33,979 nucleotides of DNA from a virus. Below, one piece after another: positions 13,679 to 23,022 of the stretch; position 1 is the first letter of the stretch; every line of letters starts with the position of its first letter. The notes under the pieces are model-generated. The model ran no database searches and had not been told where the DNA came from. It saw nothing but the letters and a program-made list of their open reading frames with translations. Where the stretch lies: positions 1 to 33,979 of the IMG/VR virus record IMGVR_UViG_3300025141_000390. One strand, 5' to 3'. Position numbers and translations under genes: made by a program.

Positions 13679-14276
13679 TTTATACGACTTTATTATAACC
13701 CCAACTACAAGTAGATATAATAATATTAAAAGAATAGGTGACAAGGATTTAATACTAAATACAAGTATAGAAGATTTTAAAGCAATTAGCAAAGAAGGTA
13801 TAGTATTACACATTCCTTTAGCTTTTGATACACCTATTAACGTTGGAGACCACGTAGCAGTACATCATAATATTTTTCGTAGATTCTACAATATTAAAGG
13901 TAAAGAACAAAATAGTAGATCTTACTTTAAAGAGGATATGTATTTTTGTAGCGCTGATCAGTTATACTTATATAAAAAAGATAAGGAATGGGAGGCGTTT
14001 TTAGATAGATGTTTTATTCAACCTATAAAAGAAAAAAGTGATTTTAAGTTTAATTCTATTAAACCCAATATTGGTATAGTAAAATATGGTAACAGAAAGT
14101 TAAGGGAATTAGGTATAGATGTTGGGTCATTAGTTTCTTTTAAAAAAGAAAGGGAATTTGAATTTGTTATAGACAATGAATTACTCTATTGTATGAAATT
14201 AAATGATATAGTTATAGAACATGAGTACGAAGGAAACGAAGAAAAATATAATACTAGCTGGGCAAGTTGCAGTTGA
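13671..14276 (+). CDS. 201-aa protein, possible tandem GroES-fold (co-chaperonin-like)
   Basis: The frame appears to use GTG 13671, overlapping the previous stop. The N-terminal half has INVGDHVAVHHNIFRRFY and later MYFCSADQLYLYK. The C-terminal half has IDVGSLVSFKKEREFEFVID and then LLYCMKLNDIVIEHEY. Each half thus reads as VGDxV...(beta)...xxxxDIVIxxE, the order of a GroES barrel (GD.V.F ... DILA.VE). I recall homologues being linked to the Cpn10 fold. If right, it is a second co-chaperonin-type protein beside the true groES. It overlaps the next gene by 56 nt. Confidence 0.5.
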   Translation: MNSLYDFIITPTTSRYNNIKRIGDKDLILNTSIEDFKAISKEGIVLHIPLAFDTPINVGDHVAVHHNIFRRFYNIKGKEQNSRSYFKEDMYFCSADQLYLYKKDKEWEAFLDRCFIQPIKEKSDFKFNSIKPNIGIVKYGNRKLRELGIDVGSLVSFKKEREFEFVIDNELLYCMKLNDIVIEHEYEGNEEKYNTSWASCS

Positions 14277-14499
14277 AGAATTAATTAAAGTGGCAAAAGA
14301 ACCTATAGTAGATTCAGGTGATGATGTTTCCGCTGATCGTCTTAAAAATGCTGCTGCTACTAAGAAATTAGCTATATTTGATGCTTTTGAAATACTTAGT
14401 AGAATGGAGGAAGAAGAAAGAATTTTAGAAGGTAAACCAAAGGAAGAGGAAAAGCCAAGAAAATCTTATTCTGTTTCACCTGAAAAACGCTCTAAATAA
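14221..14499 (+). CDS. 92-aa helical protein, small-terminase candidate
   Basis: Begins MSTKETKKNIILAGQVAVEE and consists of predicted helices (LIKVAKEPIV, SADRLKNAAATKKLAIFDAF, ILSRMEEEERILEG) with a basic Ser-rich tail. It sits directly before TerL, with TAATG stop/start coupling, the usual place of a small terminase subunit. The length is on the short side and there is no clear helix-turn-helix, so TerS is inferred from position. The 56-nt overlap with the previous gene is long for this genome. Confidence 0.6.
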   Translation: MSTKETKKNIILAGQVAVEELIKVAKEPIVDSGDDVSADRLKNAAATKKLAIFDAFEILSRMEEEERILEGKPKEEEKPRKSYSVSPEKRSK

Positions 14500-16727
14500 T
14501 GGGGTATGAACAGACACTTTTTAAAATAATAAAAGATGTAGTTAATCCTAAGATCTTAAGTAAGAAAAATAGATTTAAAGAATGGGAGTATGGTTATAAC
14601 AAAGAATATGATTTTATAGTTATAAGTAAAACTGGTAAGATTGGAGAAATTATTGAAATACAGAATCTCAGAATTGCTTTACCAACAGTTAACAAACCGT
14701 TTAAAAGAAGCGAAAAAAAAGCAGAACAATACTGGGAAAAACAACCTTATCCAAAAGAGTTAAATAGGATAAAAAGTACTTTTGAATGGGATGAGTATCC
14801 ACTAGAGTTTAAAGAAAAATGGTTTGATTATATTGATGAAGAATTTAATAGAAGAGAAGAAGGACATTGGTTTTATAACAAAGGTATTCCTAATTATATC
14901 ACTGGCACTCACTATGTTTATTTGCAATGGGCAAAAATCGACGTTGGTTCAGCCGACTACAGAGAAGCAAATAAATTGTTTTTTTACTTCTGGGAGGCAT
15001 GTAAAGCAGATAACCGGTGTTATGGAATGTGTTACCTTAAAAATAGACGTTCTGGATTTTCATTTATGGCGTCTTCGGAACTCGTTAACCAAGCCACAAT
15101 GTCTAGCGATTCAAGATTTGGCGTATTATCCAAAACAGGTTGGGATGCTAAAAAAATGTTCACGGATAAAGTTGTACCCATCTCGGTTAACTATCCGTTT
15201 TTCTTCAAACCCATACAGGATGGTATGGATCGTCCTAAAACCGAATTGGCATATAGAATACCAGCTTCAAAACTTACTAGAAAAAAATTAGATACAAAAG
15301 AGAAGTTAGAAGAATTAGATGGTTTAGATACTACTATAGATTGGAAAAATACTGGAGATAATAGTTATGATGGAGAGAAGTTAAAATTATTAGCACACGA
15401 TGAAAGTGGTAAATGGGAGAGACCTGACAATATTAAAAATAATTGGAAAGTAACAAAAACATGTTTGCGATTAGGTAGAATTATCATCGGTAAATGCATG
15501 ATGGGATCTACAAGTAATGCTTTGGATAAAGGAGGGGAAAACTTTAAAAAGATCTATTATAATTCTGATGTAACTAATAGGAACAGGAATTACCAAACTA
15601 AATCTGGATTATATTCGTTATTTATACCTATGGAATGGAACTATGAAGGGTATATGGATAAATATGGAATGCCTGTATTTGATACTCCTAAAGAAGAAGT
15701 AGTAGGTGTTGATAACATCCCTATAAATATGGGTGTTATAGAATATTGGGAAAATGAAGCTGATGGTTTAAAAGGTGATCAAGACGGTTTAAATGAGTTT
15801 TATAGACAATTTCCTAGAACAGAAAAACATGCCTTTAGAGATGAAACACGAGAATCTCTTTTTAATTTAGTAAAGATATACGAGCAAATAGATTACAATG
15901 AAGAATTAAACAATACAGCAAGTGTTACTCAAGGTAGTTTTCAATGGGTTAACGGTATAAAGGATACTCAAGTTATATTTATTCCAAATTCAACTGGAAG
16001 ATTTAAAATTAGTTGGGTTCCACCTAAATCTCTTCAAAACCAAGTGATAGTAAAGAATGGATTAAAATATCCTGGTAATGAGCACATTGGAGCATTTGGA
16101 TGTGATAGTTATGATATATCAGGTACAGTTGATAACAGAGGGTCAAATGGCGCTTTACATGGTTTAACTAAATTTAGTCTAGATGACGCTCCTTCTAATC
16201 AGTTTTTTTTAGAATATGTAGCAAGACCTCCAACTGCTGAAACATTTTTTGAAGACGTATTAATGGCTTTAGTATTTTATGGTATGCCATTATTGTGCGA
16301 AAATAATAAACCCAGATTACTTTATTATTTAAAAAGAAGGGGTTATAGACACTTCTCCATTAATAGGCCAGATAAAGTATGGAATAAATTATCAATTACC
16401 GAAAAAGAGATAGGTGGAATTCCTAATTCTAGTCAAGATGTTATACAAGCACATGCTGCTGCTATAGAATCTTACATAGAAGATCATGTAGGTTTTGATG
16501 GTGAAACATATGGAGATATGTATTTTCAAAGAACATTAGAAGATTGGGCCAGGTTTAATATAAATAAGAGAACCACTCATGATGCATCAATAAGTTCAGG
16601 ATTAGCGATTATGGGGTGTAATAAAAATAAATATAAGCCATTAGCAGATAGAACAATGAAAAAAATTGATCTAGGAATTAAATTATATGATAATGATGGA
16701 CTTGTTTCAAAAATAATAAATAAATGA
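14499..16727 (+). CDS. terL: terminase large subunit (TerL)
   Basis: The 742-residue packaging motor has two domains. ATPase: an unusual Walker-A-like segment KNRRSGFSF (181-189), Walker B with catalytic Glu LKLLAHDE (295-302), and a coupling motif GSTSN (336-340). Nuclease: acidic residues expected to bind metal lie in GCDSYDISG (D536/D539), LLCENN (E601) and THDASISSGLA (D695), the RNase-H-like order of terminase nucleases. It pumps DNA into the prohead through the portal and cuts concatemers. It is long for the family but in line with the large TerLs of crAss-like and related Bacteroidota phages. The TGA overlaps the portal ATG (ATGA). Confidence 0.94.
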   Translation: MGYEQTLFKIIKDVVNPKILSKKNRFKEWEYGYNKEYDFIVISKTGKIGEIIEIQNLRIALPTVNKPFKRSEKKAEQYWEKQPYPKELNRIKSTFEWDEYPLEFKEKWFDYIDEEFNRREEGHWFYNKGIPNYITGTHYVYLQWAKIDVGSADYREANKLFFYFWEACKADNRCYGMCYLKNRRSGFSFMASSELVNQATMSSDSRFGVLSKTGWDAKKMFTDKVVPISVNYPFFFKPIQDGMDRPKTELAYRIPASKLTRKKLDTKEKLEELDGLDTTIDWKNTGDNSYDGEKLKLLAHDESGKWERPDNIKNNWKVTKTCLRLGRIIIGKCMMGSTSNALDKGGENFKKIYYNSDVTNRNRNYQTKSGLYSLFIPMEWNYEGYMDKYGMPVFDTPKEEVVGVDNIPINMGVIEYWENEADGLKGDQDGLNEFYRQFPRTEKHAFRDETRESLFNLVKIYEQIDYNEELNNTASVTQGSFQWVNGIKDTQVIFIPNSTGRFKISWVPPKSLQNQVIVKNGLKYPGNEHIGAFGCDSYDISGTVDNRGSNGALHGLTKFSLDDAPSNQFFLEYVARPPTAETFFEDVLMALVFYGMPLLCENNKPRLLYYLKRRGYRHFSINRPDKVWNKLSITEKEIGGIPNSSQDVIQAHAAAIESYIEDHVGFDGETYGDMYFQRTLEDWARFNINKRTTHDASISSGLAIMGCNKNKYKPLADRTMKKIDLGIKLYDNDGLVSKIINK

Positions 16728-19174
16728 TTTACACTAATACTAGAAGTTCTTTTCCCGATCAGGTAGTTCCTCAAGAAGAGAAAATGAGTTTGGAGTACGG
16801 ACTCATGGTAGCTAGAGCTATTGAAGGGCAATGGTTCAGTCAAGGTTTAGGTGGTGATAGATATGCATTTAATTATAATATTTTTCATCAAAGGAGATTA
16901 TATGCTAGAGGAGAACAAAATATTCAAAAATATAAAGATGAACTTTCTATAAATGGTGATTTATCATATCTTAACTTAGATTGGAAACCAGTACCAGTTA
17001 TACCTAAATTTGTAGATATAGTGGTTAATGGTATGTCAGAAAAGATATATGATGTTAAAGCTTACTCTCAAGATCCAGCCTCTCAAAAACTGCGTACTGA
17101 TTATGCTACTAGGATACATAAAGATATTAAGACTAGAGAGTATATGGAAAAGGTTCAAAATGCTCTAGGTATGGATATAGCAGATGCTAAGGGTGTTGAT
17201 AATGTTCCGGTTAATGAGCAAGAATTAGAGATTCATATGCAGTTAGACTATAAACAGTCTATAGAACTAGCAGAAGAAGAATTAATATCTAATACATTAG
17301 CTAAAAATAAATATCATTTAATTAGAAGAAGATTTATAAAAGATTTAGTAACTTTAGGTATTGGAGCTGTTAAGACTAGTTTTAATAAATCAGAAGGTAT
17401 TGTAGTAGATTATGTAGATCCCGCAAATTTAGTATGGTCATATACTGAAGATCCTAATTTTGAAGATATATATTACGTAGGAGAAGTTAAATCGATTAGT
17501 ATACCTGAACTTAAAAAAGAATTTCCGCAACTTACTAATAAAGAACTAGAAGAAATACAAAAATTTCCAGGTAATACTAATTATGTAAGAAATTGGGAGG
17601 GTCAAAATAATAATAATACAGTACAAGTATTATATTTTGAATACAAAACTTATGCTGATCAAGTTTTTAAAATAAAATATACTGATCAAGGATTAGAAAA
17701 AGCAATTGAAAAACCAGATTTCTTTAATCCACCACCTAATGATAATTTTAAAAGAGTTTCTAGATCTATAGAGGTATTGTATCATGGTGCAAAGATATTA
17801 GGACATCCTATTATGTTACAATGGGAGGTAGCAGAAAACATGACAAGACCTTTTTCTAATACTTCTAAAGTTAATATGAATTATCAGTTATGTGCTCCTA
17901 GTATGTATAAAGGTAGAATTGAATCTTTAGTGGAAAGAATGATAGGTTTTGCTGATATGATACAACTTACATCTTTAAAATTACAACAAGTATTATCTAG
18001 AACAGTACCAGATGGAGTATTTTTAGATGTAGATGGATTAGCAGAGGTTGATTTAGGTAATGGTACTAATTATAATCCACAAGAAGCATTGAATATGTAC
18101 TTCCAAACAGGTAGTATAGTTGGTAGATCTATGACCCAAGATGGTGATCTTAATCATGGTAAAGTACCTATTCAAGAATTAAATAGTTCTAGTGGTCAAT
18201 CCAAGATACAAGCCTTAATAACTACTTATCAGTATTATTTACAAATGATAAGGGATGTAACTGGATTAAATGAAGCAAGAGATGGTAGTATGCCAAATGA
18301 AGACTCTTTAGTTGGGTTGCAAAAATTAGCAGCCGCAGCCTCTAATACTGCAACTAAACATATTTTACAAGCTGGTTTGTATTTAACATTGAGAGCATGC
18401 GAAAATATATCACTTAGAGTTGCTGATTGTATTCAATTTGATCTACTAAGAGAATCATTAATAAATAGTATAAGTTTATTTAATGTAAAGACTTTAGAGG
18501 AAATACAGCATTTACATTTATATGATTTTGGTATATATTTAGAAATAGAACCTGACGAGGAAGAAAAAGCTTTATTAGAACAAAATATTCAAATGGCGCT
18601 TCAAACTCAAACTATTAATTTAGAAGATGCTATTGATATAAGAGAGATAAAAAACTTGATGCTCGCTAATCAACTTCTTAAGTTAAAGCGTAGAAAAAAA
18701 GCTGAACAAGATAGAGAGACTCAACAGCAAATGATAAAAGCTCAAGCAGATGCCAATGCAGAAGCTGCGGAAAGAGCAGCTATGGCAGAAGTTCAAAAGA
18801 ATCAAGCTATAGCTGAAACCACTTTGCAAATAGAGCAAGGTAAAGGACAAATTGTACTACAGAAAATACAAACAGAAGGAGAGTTAAAGAAAGAATTAAT
18901 GGAAATACAGTTTGGATATGATCAGAAATTAAAACAAATGGAAGTAGAGCAAGCTCAACGTAAGGAAAGAGATATTGAAGATAGAAAAGATACTAGAACT
19001 CAAATACAAGCTACTCAACAAAGCCAATTAATAGAGCAACGTCGTAATAATTCTTTACCTGTTGATTTTCAACAAACCCAAAGACGTGATCCACAAGACA
19101 CAAACATTACAGAACAAGAACCTACATCTGTACCAGGTGTAGAAAATTCCCTAGAATCAGGTATGCAAATGTAG
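16724..19174 (+). CDS. portal protein
   Basis: The 816-residue product follows TerL with a 4-nt overlap. The core begins after about residue 45 and contains DLSYLNLDWKPVPVIPKFVD, VTLGIGAVKTSFNKSEGIVV and VDPANLVWSYTEDPNFED, features I recall from portals of marine Bacteroidota phages. From roughly residue 606 to 780 it is a long Q/E/K-rich coiled coil, suggesting an extended barrel or internal crown. Twelve copies normally form the DNA gate at one capsid vertex. The length resembles crAss-like portals (about 800 residues). Confidence 0.88.
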   Translation: MIYTNTRSSFPDQVVPQEEKMSLEYGLMVARAIEGQWFSQGLGGDRYAFNYNIFHQRRLYARGEQNIQKYKDELSINGDLSYLNLDWKPVPVIPKFVDIVVNGMSEKIYDVKAYSQDPASQKLRTDYATRIHKDIKTREYMEKVQNALGMDIADAKGVDNVPVNEQELEIHMQLDYKQSIELAEEELISNTLAKNKYHLIRRRFIKDLVTLGIGAVKTSFNKSEGIVVDYVDPANLVWSYTEDPNFEDIYYVGEVKSISIPELKKEFPQLTNKELEEIQKFPGNTNYVRNWEGQNNNNTVQVLYFEYKTYADQVFKIKYTDQGLEKAIEKPDFFNPPPNDNFKRVSRSIEVLYHGAKILGHPIMLQWEVAENMTRPFSNTSKVNMNYQLCAPSMYKGRIESLVERMIGFADMIQLTSLKLQQVLSRTVPDGVFLDVDGLAEVDLGNGTNYNPQEALNMYFQTGSIVGRSMTQDGDLNHGKVPIQELNSSSGQSKIQALITTYQYYLQMIRDVTGLNEARDGSMPNEDSLVGLQKLAAAASNTATKHILQAGLYLTLRACENISLRVADCIQFDLLRESLINSISLFNVKTLEEIQHLHLYDFGIYLEIEPDEEEKALLEQNIQMALQTQTINLEDAIDIREIKNLMLANQLLKLKRRKKAEQDRETQQQMIKAQADANAEAAERAAMAEVQKNQAIAETTLQIEQGKGQIVLQKIQTEGELKKELMEIQFGYDQKLKQMEVEQAQRKERDIEDRKDTRTQIQATQQSQLIEQRRNNSLPVDFQQTQRRDPQDTNITEQEPTSVPGVENSLESGMQM

Positions 19175-19195
19175 ATAATTATATAATATTATATC

Positions 19196-20392
19196 ATGGA
19201 AGAAACAAAAGAAGAATTACCAATAAGAGAAGAACCAGTTATGGATAAAAAGGTTGAAGGTTTAAAAGTAAAAACTAAACCAAAACCAAAAAAATTAGCC
19301 AATACTAAACAAAAAACACCTAAAATTAATTTAAACAAAACAGAAGATGCCGTTTCAGAGTCAAGCACAATGCACGTGGATGAGGATAAACAAGCCGAGA
19401 ATGTACAAACGGTGGAAAGCGGAACATCCGAATCAAGATTGCAAGAAGTTACCGAAAAGAAAGAAGAACAGAAGCAAGAAACGACCAGGCCGAACAATGA
19501 GCAAGTAATAGAAGAAATTACAGATGAAGAACAATCCACTCAAGTTTCACCACCTACATCAGAACCAATATCCAATCTTCCAGAAGGTGTAAACAAACTA
19601 GTTGATTTCATGAAAGAAACTGGTGGTGATATGCAAGATTATCTTAGATTAAATGCAGATTATAGTGGGGTAGATGATGTTGCGTTACTAAAAGAATATT
19701 ATAAAAGTACTAAACCCCATTTAGATGCAGAAGAGATAGAATTTATTTTAGATGATAAATTTGCTTATGATGCAGATTATGATGAGGATAAAGAAATTCG
19801 CAAGAAAAAACTTGCGATTAAAGAAGAAGTTGTAAAAGCTAATGCTTACTTAGAAGATCTAAAGAGTAAATATTATGAGGAAATCAAGTTGAGACCTGGA
19901 GTTACTCAAGAACAACAAAAAGCAATGGATTTTTTCAACAGACATAACGATGAACAAGCAAAAAGCAAAATTCGACATAATGAGTTTGTATCAAATACTA
20001 AAAATCATTTTTCTGAGGATTTCAAAGGTTTTGAGTTTAACTTAGGAGAAAAGAGATTTAGGTATAATGTTACAAATCCAAGTGACGTAGCTAACCAGCA
20101 ATCAGATATTACAGATTTCGTTAAGATGTTCTTAAACGATGATGGTAGTGTTAGAGATTTCTCTGGTTACCACAAAGCAATTTATGCTGCTAGAAATGCA
20201 GATGCAATAGCAACTCATTTCTATGAACAAGGTAAAGCTGATGCTGTACAAAATGTTATATCTCAAACTAAAAATATAAATAATTCAGCGCGTTCTAGTC
20301 AACCCGCGGATCATGTATATTTAAATGGTTTAAGAGTAAAAGCAGTGAGTGGAGTTGATAGTTCAAAGTTAAAAATAAGAACAAAAAAATAA
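19196..20392 (+). CDS. scaffolding-type protein
   Basis: The 398-residue product lies between portal and capsid genes. Residues 1-125 are low-complexity and charged (KTKPKPKKLANTKQ; EKKEEQKQETTRPNNEQ). Residues 127-240 are helical and acidic (LVDFMKETGGDMQDYLRLNA; ALLKEYYKSTKPHLDAEEIE). The C-terminal part includes HFYEQGKADAVQNVISQTKN and ends VSGVDSSKLKIRTKK, a basic tail of the type that contacts capsid protein. Helix-rich, disordered N-terminus and gene position fit an internal scaffold. No protease motif is visible. DNA coding the N-terminal segment is less AT-rich than its surroundings. Confidence 0.72.
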   Translation: MEETKEELPIREEPVMDKKVEGLKVKTKPKPKKLANTKQKTPKINLNKTEDAVSESSTMHVDEDKQAENVQTVESGTSESRLQEVTEKKEEQKQETTRPNNEQVIEEITDEEQSTQVSPPTSEPISNLPEGVNKLVDFMKETGGDMQDYLRLNADYSGVDDVALLKEYYKSTKPHLDAEEIEFILDDKFAYDADYDEDKEIRKKKLAIKEEVVKANAYLEDLKSKYYEEIKLRPGVTQEQQKAMDFFNRHNDEQAKSKIRHNEFVSNTKNHFSEDFKGFEFNLGEKRFRYNVTNPSDVANQQSDITDFVKMFLNDDGSVRDFSGYHKAIYAARNADAIATHFYEQGKADAVQNVISQTKNINNSARSSQPADHVYLNGLRVKAVSGVDSSKLKIRTKK

Positions 20393-20409
20393 ACTTAAAA
20401 CAATAAAAC

Positions 20410-21813
20410 ATGGCGTTTACAACAATGAATGCGGATTTGCAACCCGCACAGGATCAAGTGGCGTTGGCGAGTAATTATCTACAGTGGACCGATAGTGGTG
20501 CTGCTAATTTTGCAGATTTTGCTCAACAATACTTGCCTGAATTATATGAACAAGAAGTCGAAAGATTTGGTAATAGAACTATATCTGGCTTCTTAAGAAT
20601 GGTCGGAGCGGAGATGCCTATGACCTCAGATCAAGTTATTTGGTCAGAGCAAAATAGGTTACATATCGCTTATGACACAGTAACAGTCGCAGGTAACGTT
20701 TTTACAATCGTCTTACCCGCTGCTAATCCTTCACATGCTATTAGGGTTGGTAATACAATAGTCGCTTTTGATCCAGTTACTGGATTAACACTTAAAGGAC
20801 TTGTAACTGTCGCCGCTACTGGAGCGGCTATTACAGCTGTCTGTTATACACAGGCTACCTGGGGTGCAATTGCAGGTGCTGCGAATGTGAGAATATTCGT
20901 TTACGGTTCTGATTTCCAAAAAGGACAAGCTGGAATGCAAGGCGCAGTTGAACCTATTTTAACTACGTTTGAAAACAAACCTATAATTATAAAAGATCGA
21001 TATGAAGTATCAGGTTCTGATACTGCTCAAATTGGTTGGGTTGAGATTGCAACGGAAGATGGTTCAAGTGGATTTTTGTGGTATCTAAAAGCTGAATCTG
21101 AAACTAGATTAAGATATGAAGATTATCTTGAGATGGTGATGGTTGAAGGTGAATTAGACACACAAGCAATTCCAATATCTGGTGGAGGTACTCAAGGTAT
21201 GTTTGCTGCGTTACAAGCAAGAGGTAATGTATACGCTGGCTTTGCTGGCGCTGCTGCTCCTGGAGCTGGTGCACTAGGCGATTTTGACCAAATACTCCAA
21301 CAACTAGATAAGCAAGGTGCTATTGAAGAAAACATGCTTTTCTTAGATAGAGGTACTGCTCTTGATTTTGATGATATGATCGGTGCTCAAGCTGGTGGTG
21401 GTTATGCTGCTGCTTCTTCAGTATCTTATGGTCTATTTGATAACTCAGATGAGATGGCGTTAAATTTTGGTTTCACTGGTTTTAGAAGAGGTTCTTACGA
21501 CTTCTACAAAACCGATTGGAAATACTTAAATGATGCTTCTACTCGTGGAATGGTTGATAATATCAAAGGTGTTTTAATACCTGCTGGTACATCTACTGTT
21601 TATGATCAAATGCTTGGTCAAAACATAAGACGACCTTTCTTACACGTGAGATATAGAGCTTCACAAACGGATGATAGAAGAATGAAATCATGGATCACTG
21701 GATCTGTTGGAGGTGCTTACACTTCTGATTTAGATGCAATGGAAATCCATTATTTATCTGAAAGATGTCTGTGTGTGCAAGCTGCTAATAATTTTGTATT
21801 ATTTACAGATTAA
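20410..21813 (+). CDS. major capsid protein, HK97-fold type
   Basis: The 467-residue product follows portal and scaffold. It begins MAFTTMNADLQPAQDQVALA and has an N-arm rich in helix (FADFAQQYLPELYEQEVERF). A beta/Gly-rich domain (about 80-180) is followed by a central helix region (DYLEMVMVEGELDTQA) and a C-terminal part ending CVQAANNFVLFTD. The first 60 residues match capsid proteins I recall from marine Bacteroidota phages. HK97 fold is inferred from phage class and order. It has an intrinsic terminator one gene downstream and a better-formed codon pattern than neighbours, consistent with high expression. Confidence 0.85.
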   Translation: MAFTTMNADLQPAQDQVALASNYLQWTDSGAANFADFAQQYLPELYEQEVERFGNRTISGFLRMVGAEMPMTSDQVIWSEQNRLHIAYDTVTVAGNVFTIVLPAANPSHAIRVGNTIVAFDPVTGLTLKGLVTVAATGAAITAVCYTQATWGAIAGAANVRIFVYGSDFQKGQAGMQGAVEPILTTFENKPIIIKDRYEVSGSDTAQIGWVEIATEDGSSGFLWYLKAESETRLRYEDYLEMVMVEGELDTQAIPISGGGTQGMFAALQARGNVYAGFAGAAAPGAGALGDFDQILQQLDKQGAIEENMLFLDRGTALDFDDMIGAQAGGGYAAASSVSYGLFDNSDEMALNFGFTGFRRGSYDFYKTDWKYLNDASTRGMVDNIKGVLIPAGTSTVYDQMLGQNIRRPFLHVRYRASQTDDRRMKSWITGSVGGAYTSDLDAMEIHYLSERCLCVQAANNFVLFTD

Positions 21814-21840
21814 TTTATTAACCCTTAAAAATATAAAATT

Positions 21841-22155
21841 ATGGCACTTATAAAAATAACAACAAATGAACCATTGGCGACTATTTACGACGTCACTGTT
21901 CCTATTACAGTTGCTGGTGTTAGCGCAACAGCATTTGATCTAACGATTGATACTGGAACTGTGGAAGTAGAAGTAGCAGGTGGTGGTTTTGGTACTACTG
22001 GCGCGTTAGCAGCTGCGGCTCGAGTTGAGTTTACAGCTGCGGTTGAAGCTGCTGTGGCTGATCCTTATGCTATTCCAAATGTGGAAAGCATAATAGCAAG
22101 TGACGATGCATATTTGCATGCCGATACAGTAGTTGCAATCGTTGGTTTAACCTAA
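21841..22155 (+). CDS. 104-aa Ala/Val-rich small protein, capsid-associated candidate
   Basis: Begins MALIKITTNEPLATIYDVTV, then beta-strand text (TIDTGTVEVEVAGGGFG), an alanine-rich helix (ALAAAARVEFTAAVEAAVAD) and a closing strand (DTVVAIVGLT). The strand-helix-strand plan and position straight after the capsid gene suit a decoration or cement protein. No family is recognised. An intrinsic terminator follows 16 bases after the stop. Confidence 0.65.
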   Translation: MALIKITTNEPLATIYDVTVPITVAGVSATAFDLTIDTGTVEVEVAGGGFGTTGALAAAARVEFTAAVEAAVADPYAIPNVESIIASDDAYLHADTVVAIVGLT

Positions 22156-22171
22156 TAACTACAATTAACAT

Positions 22172-22199
22172 AAGACCTCATTAATTTGGGGTCTTTTTT
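22172..22199 (+). terminator. intrinsic terminator after the capsid block
   Basis: AAGACCTC (22172-22179) pairs with GGGGTCTT (22188-22195) through seven Watson-Crick pairs and one G-U, with an 8-nt AT loop. A run of six T follows (22194-22199). This would end or attenuate transcripts after scaffold and capsid genes. Confidence 0.85.
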
Positions 22200-22221
22200 A
22201 ACTATTTAATTATATTATATT

Positions 22222-22971
22222 ATGGAAGAAAATACAACATGGGAAGTAAAAGATAGAAGTTATTATCTTTTACATGGTAGATCCCCATTAACATATACTT
22301 TACCATCTAAACATACAAGGAGATTTCCTTTATTACATTTTGATAATGAAAGTGGTAATCAAAGAGAACTTAGATATGCCACTAATCAGGCTTCACCATT
22401 TGTTGATGAACAAAAAGGACAAGCTACCTTGCAACATATAGTTTTTAATGATGGAGCATTATTTGTACCTAAAGAAAAACAAAACTTGCAGAAGTTATTG
22501 TCTTTATATCATCCTCAATTAAATATGAGATATGCTGAATTAGATAACGTTGCTGAAGCTCATGACGATTTAGAAGATCTAGAAATAGAAAATCATGCAA
22601 TGACTGCTGCTTTAAATATGGATATAGAACATGCTGAAGCTATTTTACGAGTTGAAGAAGGTTCTAGTGTAAATAAACTTAGTTCTAAAGAAATAAAACG
22701 AGATATTGTTTTAATGGCTAAAAGAAATCCTAAGTTATTTTTAGCATTAGCTAATGATGAGAATGTTCAATTAAGAAATTTTGCTATAAAAGCGACTGAA
22801 GCTAATATTATAAAGTTAGCACAAGATCAACGAACATTTTCGTGGGCTTCTAATGGTAAAAAGTTAATGAAAGTACCGTTTGATGAAAATCCTTATTCAG
22901 CTATGGCCGCTTGGTTTCAAACTGATGAAGGTTTAGAAGTATATAAATCAATACAGAAAAAGTTTGGATAA
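22222..22971 (+). CDS. 249-aa conserved phage protein, head or connector candidate
   Basis: The N-terminal 90 residues (YYLLHGRSPLTYTLPSKHTR; ELRYATNQASPFVDEQKGQA; FNDGALFVPKEKQNLQKLL) look like a compact beta domain. Next is an acidic helix (DNVAEAHDDLEDLEIENHAM), then a helical SSKEIKRDIVLMAKRNPKLF segment and an alpha/beta tail ending EVYKSIQKKFG. I recall close relatives in marine phages next to the capsid gene, without assigned function. Flanked by two intrinsic terminators, so it may be transcribed by read-through. Confidence 0.72.
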   Translation: MEENTTWEVKDRSYYLLHGRSPLTYTLPSKHTRRFPLLHFDNESGNQRELRYATNQASPFVDEQKGQATLQHIVFNDGALFVPKEKQNLQKLLSLYHPQLNMRYAELDNVAEAHDDLEDLEIENHAMTAALNMDIEHAEAILRVEEGSSVNKLSSKEIKRDIVLMAKRNPKLFLALANDENVQLRNFAIKATEANIIKLAQDQRTFSWASNGKKLMKVPFDENPYSAMAAWFQTDEGLEVYKSIQKKFG

Positions 22972-22996
22972 AACTATAATAACCTGTAATAATAAT

Positions 22997-23022
22997 AAAG
23001 GCGGCATAACGCCGCCTTTTTT
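22997..23022 (+). terminator. strong intrinsic terminator
   Basis: AAAGGCGGC (22997-23005) and GCCGCCTTT (23011-23019) are perfect complements around a 5-nt loop, with a T-run to 23022. The core is the most GC-rich hairpin in this part of the window. Only 20 bases separate it from the next ATG, too few for an ordinary promoter, so the tail genes depend on read-through or on a promoter inside or before the hairpin. Confidence 0.92.

Noticed and set aside
13680-13700. TATACGACTTTATTATA, resembling a T7 promoter on the plus strand
   Set aside because: It encodes LYDFIIT of the next protein, has CC instead of GG at the expected start, and does not match the 31-nt repeat.
14824-15291. Open frame of 155 codons inside the terminase gene
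   Set aside because: It lies fully inside TerL in another frame, spanning conserved packaging motifs, and its product has no recognisable features.
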